A stretch of DNA of 64,000 nt from Atrina japonica (taxonomy: Eukaryota > Mollusca > Bivalvia > Pterioida > Pinnidae): positions 372,001 to 436,000 of the forward strand of contig BROG01000404.1 in NCBI GenBank assembly GCA_030159075.1, given 5' to 3'. The notes below the pieces were generated by a model. The model saw only the letters and a program-made list of their open reading frames with translations, was not told the DNA's origin and searched no databases. Positions within the stretch are counted from its first letter, which is position 1, and every line of letters starts with the position of its first letter. The translations under genes and the position numbers were made by a program. Below, one piece after another: positions 28,301-35,408 of this stretch.

Positions 28301-29773
28301 ATAAGGTTAATGTTTTTAAAAAGTAGGTCAAATTCCAAGGTCATTAGGTCAAAAGTCATGGTACCAACTGAAGGCTCTGGTCATAAGGAATCTACATGTA
28401 TATGTGAATATCAAAATCATGTCCCAAGTGGTTGAAAAAGATATAGACTAGGATAAAGTTTTGTCTATGGACTCCGCCACCGCTGGGGGTATGGCATTAG
28501 CTCTCCAAATTTCGACCAGGGGAGCTAAAAATTGCTATTATGATTCATAAAAATTCACAAATTTATTGTTTCAAAATAAAGAATTTTTATACAAATGTCT
28601 AAAAATTCTGTTTTAGTTAAAACATATATATACATGTTTGTATTCCCATTTTTTTTTCTGACCTTGGACACAGAATCTAAGAGGTAAGAAGATACCTGCA
28701 TACATTTGCCAGTATTTGATGAGATAAAATAGATCATCAGCATTTGAGAACAATGCTGGTACTGCTAGATACTAAATGCATTTACCCAGAAGATGACAGT
28801 TTGCTGAAATATGAATTTCCAGTTGACACTCCAGAGCTTGAATTAAAACTTTTGAATCCATTTGAAGGCCAGCGATTTCCTGTATGTGCTACAGAATTTA
28901 TTGTACTGGGAGTTTCCAAGAGTCCCAAATCTGAAATGTAAAAACAGAATTGATTCAATATAAAAAACATTGCTTTAATGCTAAAGCAAAATCTGGCTTG
29001 AGAGTTTAATACCGACATGACATCGTGCAAGCCAATATGACAGGAGAGAGATGGAGAAAGATAGAGATAAGGAAAGAGATGGGGAAATAGAGAGGAGAGG
29101 GAAGGGGAGAGAGATTACAATATTGTGTTGTTGGCAGATTCAAAAAGATGTTTTCAGTCTGTTAGATGAAAGGCATTTAGTCGCTCAAAATTTTTTCACC
29201 ATTGAAAACAGATGGGCGTTGATGTAAAATCCTAAAAAAGAATGAAATCATGTTTCTGTGTCAATAAACTATCATATAAGTAATATGAATGTCTTGTTTA
29301 CTGATACAGACCACAAAATAACACCGGAGCGATTGTTCAGGTTACGTGGAAGTTATGACAAATACAAATGACTTAAACTCCTTTTTATTCTTGATGAATT
29401 TCACAGATTTTAAGTCTCACATTGCTTTCCTAACCTGCAGGTTACGGTAATTCCTTTTATTGTAGCATGTAAATAGGTTACAATAACTTGTTATTTTGTG
29501 GCCAGTAATATACAGATCTATAGTATAGAATTTCAGGCTCCTGTGATTAAACCAACCAAATGAACAAACAAACAAACTTACAAAAGTTGTATTGGCTGCA
29601 TGTTAAGTCAATATTCTGTCTCGATTTTAATTAAAACAGCAAAACTAAAAGGCACGTGAAATCGGGACAGAATTTCGGCCTAGCTGCATATGTACTTTAA
29701 ATAATGAAAGAAAACTTGTACAAATACAATGAGCAATCAACAATTACTTACTATACTTTGGTCTACTGGTCAT
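1242..29773 (-). CDS. MSH4: MSH4, meiotic MutS homologue (21 exons, 3' end beyond window)
   Basis: MSH4 pairs with MSH5 in a sliding clamp that stabilises meiotic recombination intermediates and promotes crossovers; unlike MSH2/3/6 it has no mismatch-binding N-terminal domain, and none is seen here. The 21 exons listed separately join in phase to 746 codons. Layout: Ser/Thr-rich tail (1-118), connector domain from [12 protein letters not shown] (about 120), core/lever domains (about 210-600), then the ATPase with Walker A GPNMSGKST (641-649), [12 protein letters not shown] (687-698) and Walker B LIIVDE (716-721). The start ATG at 29773 is preceded 42 nt upstream by an in-frame TAG. Animal MSH4 is about 930 residues, so roughly the last 170-190 should lie left of base 1. 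Splice sites are GT-AG except one GC donor. Family assignment is from recalled family features, not a search, but the motifs are unmistakable. Confidence 0.95.
1984..2167. mobile_element. MITE, CAGTGGAA...TTTCACTG family
   Basis: Begins TACAGTGGAAACTCGCTT and ends gaggtttcactgTA, so the ends are inverted repeats beside TA dinucleotides. The interior is built of gaccacctt / aggaggtc motifs. It has relatives at 9119, 20406 and 21891. Probably Tc1/mariner-type on the TA target; non-coding. Confidence 0.65.
2418..2490 (-). CDS. MSH4: MSH4 exon 20, Walker B
   Basis: 73 nt, residues 701-724 plus one base, [20 protein letters not shown] then ELGR. Acceptor ctctttcag, donor GTAATA. Confidence 0.95.
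2615..2967. mobile_element. MITE with TTAA ends, ATGGGGCATTAG...CGCTAATGCCCCT
   Basis: About 350 bp with inverted ends (AGGGGCATTAG / CTAATGCCCCTT) abutting TTAA on both sides, which suggests a piggyBac-type non-autonomous element. Two further copies lie at 25585 and 38888. It sits in an MSH4 intron. Confidence 0.7.
3509..3676 (-). CDS. MSH4: MSH4 exon 19, ATPase core (GC donor)
   Basis: 168 nt, 56 codons from [20 protein letters not shown] to [14 protein letters not shown]. The only 3' boundary that keeps MVE joined to MKEINYI is followed by GCATGT, so the intron begins with GC. A GT 4 nt further on shifts the frame. Confidence 0.94.
3974..4190 (-). repeat. SINE family A, internally shortened copy
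   Basis: In reverse orientation: tail region (gtcaagaattttcactta), the taggtgaagtgccaca body piece, then the tRNA-like head (ggaattgaacccagtac, cttgcaagtc, tatcgcaagtg). The central part present in longer copies is missing. Confidence 0.65.
4319..4366 (-). CDS. MSH4: MSH4 exon 18, first half of Walker A
   Basis: 48 nt, 16 codons, [16 protein letters not shown]. The Walker A loop is split here by an intron: GPNM in this exon, SGKST in the next. Acceptor cttttcag, donor GTATGT. Confidence 0.94.
4405..4746. repeat. Minisatellite, about 34-bp unit, MSH4 intron 17
   Basis: Degenerate units of the form agtcaaatagtcaagcagatgaccaatgccactt, roughly nine copies. No coding capacity. It is the first of four tandem arrays between 4.4 and 8.3 kb. 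Confidence 0.8.
5405..6150. repeat. Minisatellite made of copies of MSH4 exon 17's 3' end and donor
   Basis: About twelve copies of a segment reading, on the minus strand, CTGCCCTCCAGTGCCAAATA then ATGTTGTAT. Spacings mix 34 bp and 73 bp. The same bases form the last codons of exon 17 (PPVPNNV) and its donor at 6155, and that exon end aligns with other MSH4 proteins, so the exon is probably the source and the intronic copies derived. Confidence 0.85.
6156..6250 (-). CDS. MSH4: MSH4 exon 17, flanked by splice-site-bearing tandem repeats
   Basis: 95 nt, residues about 597-628, [20 protein letters not shown] ending CPPVPNNV. Acceptor acctattacag, donor GTATGT. The last 24 or so coding bases and the donor recur many times at 5405-6110, and an acceptor-like motif recurs many times at 6257-6835. 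Confidence 0.94.
6257..6835. repeat. Minisatellite, 39-bp unit with acceptor-like motif, MSH4 intron 16
   Basis: About fourteen copies of a unit containing gtactgtaatcagtaatatg and acttagcccagtaacaag. On the minus strand each reads attactgattacag|tactc, much like the true exon 17 acceptor acctattacag. It ends within about 10 nt of the exon. Confidence 0.85.
6885..7009 (-). CDS. MSH4: MSH4 exon 16
   Basis: 125 nt, residues about 556-596, [20 protein letters not shown] then TCTLRNY. Acceptor atttgttgcag, donor GTAAGA. Confidence 0.95.
7163..8285. repeat. Minisatellite, about 45-50-bp unit, MSH4 intron 15
   Basis: One outlying unit at 7163-7205, a short unique stretch, then 7428-8285 with about eighteen units of the form agagatcctcaggcaaagat, caaacactcactgactaa, tatttac. 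Units become more diverged toward the right (tctcagaccaagatcaaa). It stops about 55 bp short of exon 15. Confidence 0.85.
8340..8385 (-). CDS. MSH4: MSH4 exon 15
   Basis: 46 nt, residues about 540-555, [14 protein letters not shown]. Acceptor atattttcag, donor GTAAGT. Confidence 0.9.
8386..9118. other. MSH4 intron 14, left part, nothing recognised
   Basis: AT-rich intron sequence with T tracts near 8938 and 8990. I see no exon, RNA gene or convincing repeat. Confidence 0.5.
9119..9306. mobile_element. MITE, CAGTGGAA family, copy 2
   Basis: Starts aacagtggaactttgct and ends gtgaatttccactttata. The interior (gtggtctgatttgtgagg, agtggtctttaggtg) is shared with the copies at 20406 and 21891. 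Confidence 0.6.
10040..11330 (+). pseudogene. Decayed non-LTR retrotransposon 3' ORF fragment
   Basis: Three forward frames together carry pieces of the C-terminal part of a reverse-transcriptase polyprotein common in marine invertebrates: [19 protein letters not shown] near 10080, [13 protein letters not shown] near 10566, [16 protein letters not shown] then [10 protein letters not shown] near 10671-10755, and [20 protein letters not shown] then AEVGCRGF near 11072-11150. Stops and frameshifts separate them, so it is dead. It lies antisense to MSH4 in intron 14, about 330 bp from microexon 14. Identification is from recalled family patterns. Confidence 0.7.
11657..11669 (-). CDS. MSH4: MSH4 exon 14, 13-nt microexon
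   Basis: ATC AAA CTG AAT G encodes IKLN plus one base. It has tgtacag upstream and GTAAGA downstream. Exons 13 and 15 do not join in phase without it; with it the protein reads TTDI-IKLND-RIKES, matching the family at this point. Confidence 0.87.
12110..12265. repeat. Dispersed repeat, gtcaaggtca/ggtcaaaagtcaaggt family
   Basis: Reads gtgggtcaaggtcagaggtc, aataggtcaaaagtcaaggt, then aaagatataggccagctagg. It is the same family as the tandem copies at 27945-28470; a short relic is also at 1468-1530. Confidence 0.6.
12844..13028 (-). CDS. MSH4: MSH4 exon 13, lever/clamp region
   Basis: 185 nt, residues about 474-535, [20 protein letters not shown] to LRFTTTDI. The acceptor attttaag is weak and AT-rich; it is chosen because it completes Gly with exon 12 in phase. 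Donor GTAAGT. Confidence 0.9.
13619..13733. mobile_element. MITE, GAACCTGTCTTA...AGACAGGTTCCACTGTA family
   Basis: About 115 bp. The right end gacaggttccactgta mirrors the left gaacctgtcttaagagacc. The interior is gaccac / ggtggt. A related element lies at 16694. Confidence 0.55.
14077..14130 (-). CDS. MSH4: MSH4 exon 12
   Basis: 54 nt, residues about 456-473, [17 protein letters not shown]. Acceptor ctgttttcag, donor GTATAA. Confidence 0.94.
14518..14530 (-). CDS. MSH4: MSH4 exon 11, 13-nt microexon
   Basis: CCA GAT ATC AAT G encodes PDIN plus the first base of Gly. It is flanked by ttgttgtttcag and GTAAGT and is needed to join the AVK of exon 10 to the [12 protein letters not shown] of exon 12 in frame, filling the ANINE-type segment of other MSH4 proteins. 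Confidence 0.88.
15010..15180. repeat. Degenerate MITE-like repeat (tatagacaggtggcc motifs)
   Basis: Contains tatagacaggtggccagtat and ttatagacaggtgcccttta with gaggtgacc at the right; related in style to 21508-21665. Ends are not clear. Confidence 0.4.
15751..15870 (-). CDS. MSH4: MSH4 exon 10
   Basis: 120 nt, 40 whole codons, residues about 412-451, ending [11 protein letters not shown]. Acceptor ctttttag, donor GTAAGG. Confidence 0.95.
16243..16466 (-). CDS. MSH4: MSH4 exon 9, core domain
   Basis: 224 nt, residues about 337-411, with [19 protein letters not shown] and [15 protein letters not shown]. Acceptor ttttctttag, donor GTTTGT. Confidence 0.95.
16694..16829. mobile_element. MITE, TACAGTTGAACCTGTC...CAGGTTCCACTGTA
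   Basis: 136 bp with inverted ends beside TA, interior gaaagactacctgtctgaga and gtggtctttcaaaacagg. Lies in MSH4 intron 8. Confidence 0.65.
17217..17408 (-). CDS. MSH4: MSH4 exon 8, core domain
   Basis: 192 nt, residues about 273-336, [32 protein letters not shown] and a final VVTELT. This is the strongly conserved MutS core. Acceptor tttccttcag, donor GTTGAT. Confidence 0.96.
17409..19711. other. MSH4 intron 7, mostly unique
   Basis: A relic of SINE-like family C lies at about 18125-18255 (ggagaacctggttacaatgt, gaagagaccaatggc). At 18510-18650 a short cluster repeats attctgtgtggtgaaatgaa. The rest is AT-rich with no recognised exon. Confidence 0.5.
19712..19833 (-). CDS. MSH4: MSH4 exon 7, core domain start
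   Basis: 122 nt, residues about 233-272, [19 protein letters not shown]. The run of five Ala codons is a GCT/GCA-type tract. Acceptor ttttttttcag, donor GTTGGT. Confidence 0.93.
20406..20601. mobile_element. MITE, CAGTGGAA family, copy 3
   Basis: Ends tacattgaaacctcgctatt and gacaaggtttcactata. Interior gtggtctgattcgtgagatg and gaggtggtctcctaagtgag. Lies in MSH4 intron 6. Confidence 0.65.
20655..21121. mobile_element. MITE-like element, GAACTTCGATGAG...CATCAAAGTACGACTGTA
   Basis: About 470 bp. Its ends carry mirrored motifs (cttcgatgagtggaagtttg at left; ttgaagtttgactcatcaaa at right) and inner repeats of gaaacatcg. The 62-codon ORF inside has no recognisable content. Confidence 0.55.
21165..21231 (-). 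CDS. MSH4: MSH4 exon 6
   Basis: 67 nt, residues about 210-232, [20 protein letters not shown]. Acceptor taatttcag, donor GTAAGT. Confidence 0.9.
21508..21665. mobile_element. MITE-like repeat, ACAGTAAAACTTGC...GTATTACTGTA
   Basis: Ends are inverted (acagtaaaactt / aggtattactgta); the interior repeats aaaggccacctgtctataaa. Lies in MSH4 intron 5. Confidence 0.55.
21891..22068. mobile_element. MITE, CAGTGGAA family, copy 4
   Basis: Starts tacagcggaatctcgctatt and ends gacaaggttccattgta. It lies 28 bp below MSH4 exon 5, on the donor side. Confidence 0.6.
22096..22219 (-). CDS. MSH4: MSH4 exon 5, connector domain
   Basis: 124 nt, residues 169 to about 209, [17 protein letters not shown] through [10 protein letters not shown]. 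Phase 0 start, phase 1 end, donor GTAACA. Confidence 0.93.
22585..23787. mobile_element. hAT-like non-autonomous DNA transposon with 8-bp target duplication
   Basis: 1203 bp. The ends are TAGGGGTGGGACGGTTC and GAACCGTCAAACCCCTA (15 of 17 bases pair as inverted repeats), each followed inward by GGTTCGGTT-type subterminal motifs. It is flanked on both sides by ATTTTACA (22577-22584 and 23788-23795). An 8-bp duplication and these ends are typical of the hAT superfamily. No transposase is visible. A 77-codon minus-strand ORF at 23249-23482 is of unknown meaning. The element sits in MSH4 intron 4. Confidence 0.85.
24624..24772 (-). CDS. MSH4: MSH4 exon 4, connector domain start
   Basis: 149 nt, residues about 119-168, with [19 protein letters not shown], the hallmark start of the MSH4 connector domain. 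Acceptor tttttaacag, donor GTACAG. Confidence 0.95.
25585..25949. mobile_element. TTAA-flanked MITE, copy 2
   Basis: Same family as 2615-2967: left TTAAAAGGGGACTAAC, right GCTAATGCCCCTTTAA, with shared interior ttttactacttaaattgg and ttgtgaaaattgattgagaa. Lies in MSH4 intron 3. Confidence 0.72.
26233..26420 (-). CDS. MSH4: MSH4 exon 3, Ser/Thr-rich tail up to the connector domain
   Basis: 188 nt, residues about 57-118, rich in Ser and Thr (for example [18 protein letters not shown]), ending with AVIV just before the connector domain. Acceptor catatcag, donor GTTGGT. Confidence 0.88.
27305..27493 (-). repeat. SINE family A, truncated copy
   Basis: In reverse: the tail (aatttttcacttatatggag), the ggtgaagtgctacat body piece and the end of the tRNA-like head (ctaaaccatcacaagagg). 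The middle is deleted. Confidence 0.6.
27945..28470. repeat. Tandem dispersed repeat, about 138-bp unit (ggtcaaaagtcaaggt)
   Basis: Three full units spaced about 138 bp apart (28045, 28183, 28323), plus a partial one to the left. Each has aaggtcactaggtcaaaagt, a ctatccctcatggtt piece and aaaagatatag. This repeat style is familiar from bivalve genomes (recalled knowledge). Lies in MSH4 intron 2. Confidence 0.75.
28786..28930 (-). CDS. MSH4: MSH4 exon 2, disordered N-terminal tail
   Basis: 145 nt, residues about 8-56, Ser/Asn-rich, opening with NLGLLETP. The acceptor is ttacatttcag and the donor GTAAATG. The phase fits exons 1 and 3. A plus-strand ORF over the same bases is a shadow. Confidence 0.85.
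29040..29113 (+). repeat. GA-rich low-complexity tract
   Basis: About 70 bases almost wholly purine on the plus strand, with gagagatggagaaagatag and gagaggagagggaagg. No repeat unit is strict. Confidence 0.7.
29752..29773 (-). CDS. MSH4: MSH4 exon 1 (coding part)
   Basis: Encodes MTSRPKY plus one base. The donor is GTAAGT right after TATA. An alternative donor 5 nt earlier (GTATAG) would fit exon 3 directly, but the joined KYNLGLLETP with exon 2 is the better match to the conserved N-terminal motif of animal MSH4. The 5' UTR continues to higher coordinates; its end is unknown. Confidence 0.8.
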
Positions 29774-30660
29774 AATGCTGGCGTATACTGGAAAAAGTAC
29801 CAAGTGGTCGGTCTAAAAATGACTTTTTAATGAACCGTGAATCTGAAGTAAAATTAGAGTAAACCTAAAATTTGAGTGAATCGATAAATTGAAGAGTAAT
29901 TATAAAACTCTAAATAACTGGTATCTCGTTATTATCATTGACACATTACAAAATGTTGTATTTATAAATTCGTATCAGCCGCTCTTTTCACTTTGGGATT
30001 TATTGCTTTCTCCGTCTCCTCCGTCTTCTGCACTGCAGTGACGAACTGTGGATCAACATCCTTGTAGACCGATCCCGCAAGGTGTGACCTGATTCTCCCG
30101 AATTAAAATACATTTGTATGGGCTAGGCAATGTTTATCTTGCCAGTAAAACTTTTAATTTAAAAGACGATAAAAAAAATTCCACAAAGTAAGGTCTCTTT
30201 GATGTACATAAGAACCATTTCACATAAGAACCGTTTTCAGTAGAAAACTTTAAATGTTTCAACGGTTACTAAGTCTATTTTACTGTCATGAAATGAGTGG
30301 TACTCCAACTAAGTGGAGAAATCGTTTATGAAAGAAGACGGTGTCGTGGGATGTTTCGCCCATATTACCGATTCGCTCCTGTTTCCGAGCCAAACATCCC
30401 GTGTGTGTACACCGTGAAATGTATGACTGTTTTCGTTTTTATATGATGATTATCCTTTGAAAATAAGTAAGTATTTTATGTTCATGATATAAAAAGATTA
30501 CGTTTCGTTTTGTGAAGCTGTGGTTGTGTGCTACGTAGTTTACTAACTATCTTAATTTATGTCATCCTACAGTGAATGCGTCTGTACATTTACTTTTATT
30601 GCATGTTGCATGTATTGTGGTGATGGGACTTGTAGTGTTCAGAAAAACAAGTTAATTTTA
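29774..30660. promoter_or_regulatory. Putative MSH4 5' UTR and promoter region
   Basis: Sequence upstream of the MSH4 ATG, with somewhat more CpG around 29970-30110 and 30335-30420. A perfect 9-bp inverted repeat (GGGATGTTT at 30348, AAACATCCC at 30392) with a 35-bp spacer is the only structured element seen. No TATA box or start site can be assigned with confidence. Confidence 0.35.
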
Positions 30661-31179
30661 GCAGAGACTTGAAGGCCTACAACACTGATTTTCGCTACTT
30701 AAGTAACATTTTAAAGCACCGTTTTAAAGTTGACAGGAGAATATTTTTATGTGACTACAGGTGCATGTATCCGGATTTTTGTATAGAAACTGACCCAGCT
30801 CGATTCTCAACACTGTCTAGCCTGGGTTCCTGGTCCATTCTTACTTCTTATAGCCTGTAATTTGACTTTTGAGTGTGTTCGAAATACAAAAATGTATTTT
30901 CTTGTGTGTCCGTTTCACTTTTTTTCTAACTATATGTCTCCCGATCGCATTGTTAATCCTTTATCTAAATTTACCTGTTATTCAACCAAATATAGCTTGA
31001 TTTTTATCAGCTCTCTACTTTAATAGCCATATGATTTAGCCCTAGATATATAGTTCATTGAATTCTAATCGTCTTCTGTAGGTTCAACTGTTTCACAGAA
31101 TAACAAGACACTTTAAGAATCATTGATTCTTCCTTCATTGGTTTCATACATATACAAATCTTAGATACCAAAGTACAGA

Positions 31180-32060
31180 TATTCAGAATGTCCAGGATAC
31201 ACATACAAATATGGTGAATATTGGACAAGTGCGTACCTCTGGAAATCCAAAGATGGGATCAGGTACCATGGGGTATAAAAAATCCCCGTTGACTGTGCAC
31301 ACCAGACGTGAGTCCACAGTAAAATTCAAATGAAATAAGTGAGAAACAAATCCTCGTCATAATCGGTACAGACCGCTCAACAACCGCTATCGAACGGGTA
31401 ATTCATATAATGAAACAGAGTAATCGCAAACAAGGCTGTTAAATACTATGCGTAAAATTTGCGGAAGTTGACATCAAACGTGGTTTCCGATATCTCTGTG
31501 TCAATAACTTGTCAGTTAGTAGTTTACCTTTGCATATGAAATGATGCGTATCGGATCATTTGTGAAACAATAACACCATATGCAGGTGATCGCAGTATAT
31601 TATCACTGAAATGTAGAATATATACGATAGGAAAGCCGAAATCGTCGCGTTTGTAGTATAGCCCGATTGCTAATTTCCTGTCCGTGTCTATGGTAATGAA
31701 AACTTCAAAGTAGGAAGCATGTTTTCTTGATCATTTTGTGTCTTTAATTTCTAGTTCGTTGGGATACATCGCAATGACATATGTATGACAATTGTCATTA
31801 TTTTTTTGACAAAACGTCGTCTATATATCTAAATGTCGATTTAAAGGCCAGAAATAGCTTTTTCTTCTTTTGATTCAGAAGCTTCTGAATGAAGTCTGCT
31901 TCGTATGAATAAAGAAACAGGTCAGCCAATAAAGGGGCACAATTAGTTCCCATGGAAATGCCGACAGTTAGCTGAAAGACATTTTAATATTATGATTAAA
32001 TGCATCCTGTTTTTCTTGACTTACTAACATAACGAGGAAGTGGGGACCCTCACACTTTCT
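31180..32060 (-). pseudogene. Decayed reverse-transcriptase fragment (Penelope-like or related)
   Basis: On the minus strand the segment 31870-31980 reads GTNCAPLLADLFLYSYEADF followed by IQKLL, then STFRYIDDVL (the YIDD catalytic-type box), EIKDT, YYKRDDFGF, SPAYGVIVSQMIRYA and KLLTDKLLTQ down to about 31440. Several stops and frame changes show it is dead. The downstream tail at 31190-31310 (gtgaatattggacaagtgc, gggatcaggtaccat) is repeated alone at 57285-57385. The RT class is uncertain. Confidence 0.72.
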
Positions 32061-32188
32061 AGTGCTCTCATTTGTAAGTTGTTGCACATTTTATAAGTCT
32101 AGCTGCACTTTTACATGTGTCGTTTTCGTTTAGTAGTGTAGATAGTAATTTAATCACTTTACACACACAGATTAGGGCTCTATGTTAG

Positions 32189-32635
32189 GTGCAGTCGTTC
32201 AGTAATTGTAAAATTATATGCTACTTACCAAATCTTATTCATACTGGTGAATATCCTAAAAAGGTATTTATGTCATATATGTTTAGGAACGTGCAAACTA
32301 CAAAGCGTTTGGACGCTGTATGGGATAGGTACATCAACAGGAATCTTATGAATTCAGAACGGAAGAAGAGGGTTTCAGGAAACCGTGTCATGGTTCTACA
32401 CCAATTCCTCAGAACTGACCGAGTTTTCTCTCAGTCTATCCCAGAAAAGAACTTGTACATTACACAGGACACCCATATTGTTTCTACAGATGATGGTGAC
32501 AAAGAGGCTAATCTCAAATCTGAATTAATTTCAGATTGGGCATGGCTAAATTTACTATATATTAAAAATAGCCAAATCTTCAAAAATCCTCTTCTCAACT
32601 CCTGCACATCACAGGAAATCGGAATACATGCTTAG
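32189..32635 (+). pseudogene. 148-codon ORF, fragment of a multicopy invertebrate protein family
   Basis: The longest intergenic ORF outside the zinc-finger gene. Residues about 37-75 (KRLDAVWDRYI, SERKKRVSGNRVMV, LHQFLR) resemble the RxDxVWDxY / RxKRGKGxRR region of a mobile-element-associated protein family that is abundant in molluscs and cnidarians; the next part (LYITQDTHIVSTDDGD) also fits. The diagnostic basic stretch is altered and the flanks lack the rest of the family, so it looks like a decayed remnant. Identification is from recalled pattern only. Confidence 0.45.
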
Positions 32636-32639
32636 AAAG

Positions 32640-32935
32640 AGAATGAAGCCCCTCTACCAAAATTCATGACCCTGAGGGCATGGGTTCTGCCCCTACGAGA
32701 AGAAAATGTTTAAAGATGTATCAAGTTTTGGTCCTTTTTGAGGCCCCTATGGGTCCTCGCCCCTTTTAATTCGCAAACTTCACATGGGGATGCTATATAC
32801 CAAGTTTGGTTAAAATTGGTCCACTGGTTCTTGAGAAGAAGTCGAAATGTGTAAATGTTAACAACAGTCTATGATAGACAAAAGATGATCGCAATTGGTC
32901 ACCCTGAGCCAATGGACTCAGGTGACCTAAAAACA
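32640..32935. repeat. Dispersed non-coding repeat ending caggtgacctaaaaac
   Basis: Contains ggcccctatgggtcctcgcc, ttggttaaaattggtccact and gagccaatggactcaggtga. This wording is familiar from multicopy non-autonomous elements in bivalves. Ends are not defined. Confidence 0.5.
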
Positions 32936-33169
32936 AACAAACAAAATCATTTTGATTGGTATTTATTTGTATATATTTATATGCATGTTAATATTCCGAA
33001 TATGAAAAATTCATTTGTCAACATTTTGGTATAGATTGTAAATAAATCAAAACACTCAGATCTAATTTAAGCAATAAAAGTAAGAAAAACCATTTCCTTC
33101 AAGGAATTACAATTGACCAATTGATATTACAGTACATATTAATCCGTATACAAAACAAGAAACTGGAAA

Positions 33170-35185
33170 AAGTGGTATGACCGGATTGTGAAGCACGGTC
33201 AGAATATGAAAGTAAGACCTGTTAGTGAAATTTATGGGAGTGGGCTAGACCATCATACACGCAATTGAATATGTTTTCCCATAGGAAACAAGAATATATA
33301 TAGTTTAAAGTTGGAATATGAATGATAATCAAGTTAAAACAATAATTTAAGGGGGGTGAGGCATGACATCCAAGAACCCAATAAACACCACAGAATATGT
33401 CATTCCATAAGGACAAAGAATATACAATTTTACCTGTTTAGCGGACAGTCGCCGTATTAACCAAATTGTCTGTTATAAACATAATTATCAAAATCATTCT
33501 TGTAATTAACTGTTATGATGCAATGCAAGGAAATAAATATCAAGCAAAAACACAAAAGTAAAGATTGTTTCTCAAAACAGAAATCGGGACATACAGCTTA
33601 ATGAGAAATTGCTTGTGGCAATGGAAGTTGATCAAAGAAAGGCTGCCTACTAATTCAAGGTTAAAACTAAAGAAATTATACATATCGGGACCAAAAACGT
33701 TGTCCCTTGTCCAGGTAAAGGAGGTGTCCGTTTAATTAAAACAGACACTAGTAGTCATATATAACAATGTAAATCGGGACCTAGACAAATTGTCCTTTAT
33801 CAGAAAATGTCCATTAAATTAAGGTATCTGTTATGGTAGGTTTTACTGTATACTGTTTAGTGTAAAGATGTGAAGTTTCCAAGTAACAAATAAAAATACT
33901 GTATACAGGTTTTTTTGCCCTACTACACTTACTAATGGTTTCACCTGTTTTAAATTTGCCCAAACTTGTAACAATTCCATTCAAGAAATGTATGTAACAT
34001 GTTTAACAATCAGTAATTTTTATCAGTGATTAAATATATTTAATATATTGCTAAGTTTTATTTTTCAATCAATACTTGTGCATATCTTCTTTTTGCATGG
34101 TCACATTTAAGTTTCTAAAACAACTTTGTGTGTTGTTTTAAATGAAATATATAATACATGTAGATACTCTCTGCAATTGATAAAAATAGATGAATTTACT
34201 GTTTAGAATTCCCCAGTTTTGAATTCACACTGATTATAAGAGCGAGAGGTGAAAATAAAACGGGGTCGAAAATTTCCCTGTATACAGTATATCTTTCAGG
34301 GGTGAGACCCCAAGGACCCTTATGCAGATGTATACCCCTTAAAATGTTTCATCCCATAACAAAAAAGAATATATATGTTTAAGGAGCGGGGACTTGCATG
34401 GTTCTCAAGTTTGACATAAAACAAGTATATGGGAGCGAGACATTTTTTACGTTTTTTTTTTAAAGTTTAAACTGTATTTATTTTACAACTACTGACAAAC
34501 AAATTATGTCAACTTAATCAAGGTCTCTTGTTGGCAATGGTGTTTGTGTGCAGGGTCCTTGCTGTAGGAGGAAAGCAGAGTACCCAGAGAAAACCCATGT
34601 GTCCGACTTGGTGACCACCATTCCATCTCACATACTCCCCTGTCAAATCCAAGGATTGAACCCGGGTCACATTGGTGAGAAGCTAGTGTGCTAACCACTG
34701 TGCCAATCAGAGCGAGACATATCCCAGAAGACCCCAATGTATATCAAATTTAAGGGATACAGGCATACACGTTATGTTCAAATGTACATACATGTAAATG
34801 TCGGCTTATATTTCTTCCCATAAGAAACAGTGGATATATTTTTTAAGTTTTTAAAGTTATAATGAAATCAACAAAATTTCTCAAGAGGTTTCTATTATAA
34901 AGTACATTCCCCTTTAAACCCATCAAAATACTACTTTGAACACCCCGCCCCTCCCCCAAATTAAAAAACAAAGGTACATGTAGCAATGGAAAGATCTTAT
35001 CTCAAGGTCTCTTGACATGCGGAGTTTCAAACAGCATGATGAGGTATCATCAATATACTTTCTACAATGGAGTTAAATTCAAGTGCTAGACCAAACTGTT
35101 GTCATATCCGGAGAAATGACATCATGAACACTGGCATATCATTAACCCTATTTTGCTTCGCAATCCGGTCAACAAATACATATTT
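33170..35185. mobile_element. Inverted-repeat element about 2 kb, copy 1 (with nested SINE)
   Basis: The left end ggtatgaccggattgtgaag is mirrored by the right end ttcgcaatccggtcaac. The interior repeats phrases such as cataaggacaaagaatata and ccataagaaacag. A second copy with equivalent ends lies at 46640-48115. The interior also contains free-standing aaattgtcc / gtccatt motifs at 33424-33850. No coding capacity. Confidence 0.5.
34444..34710 (-). repeat. SINE family E inserted in the 33-35 kb element, with 10-bp target duplication
   Basis: The tRNA-like head lies at the right end (reverse: A box TGGCACAGTGGTTAGCACAC, B box GGTTCAATCC). The middle carries gagtacccagagaaaaccca and the left end a T-rich tail. 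AGCGAGACAT occurs directly at 34434-34443 and again at 34711-34720, marking the target-site duplication. Confidence 0.8.
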
Positions 35186-35239
35186 CATTTCATTTTCAAT
35201 TGTTATTTCTTGGTTACTTCAACATGATTGTATAAATTG

Positions 35240-35403
35240 TTTGTTTCATGGGTGGATCCAGAATTTTTTTAAAGGGGGGGGGGGACACTGAGAATTTTTA
35301 TCTTTACAAAATCCGAGCGCCGAAGAAGCGCGCCTTCAGAGGCGAGGGGTCTGGGGCTGTTTTGAATTTTTCAAAGAGGGGGGTCAACCCCCCCCTTAAA
35401 TCT
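35240..35403 (+). repeat. Dispersed G-rich repeat (ggtggatccagaattttttt)
   Basis: Begins ggtggatccagaattttttt, then an 11-G run, ccgagcgccgaagaagcgcg and ggggtctgggg, and ends with an 8-C run and ttaaatctgcc. It matches a common style of invertebrate dispersed repeat; it is not a gene although a short ORF crosses it. Confidence 0.5.
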
Positions 35404-35408
35404 GCCAA

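Noticed and set aside
28744..28941. Plus-strand 65-codon ORF
   Set aside because: It is the exact antisense of MSH4 exon 2, which has proper splice sites and phase.
29757..29773. MSH4 exon 1 ending at GTATAG and joined directly to exon 3
   Set aside because: Phase would fit, but exon 2 has good splice sites, correct phase on both sides, and yields the conserved NLGLLETP motif.
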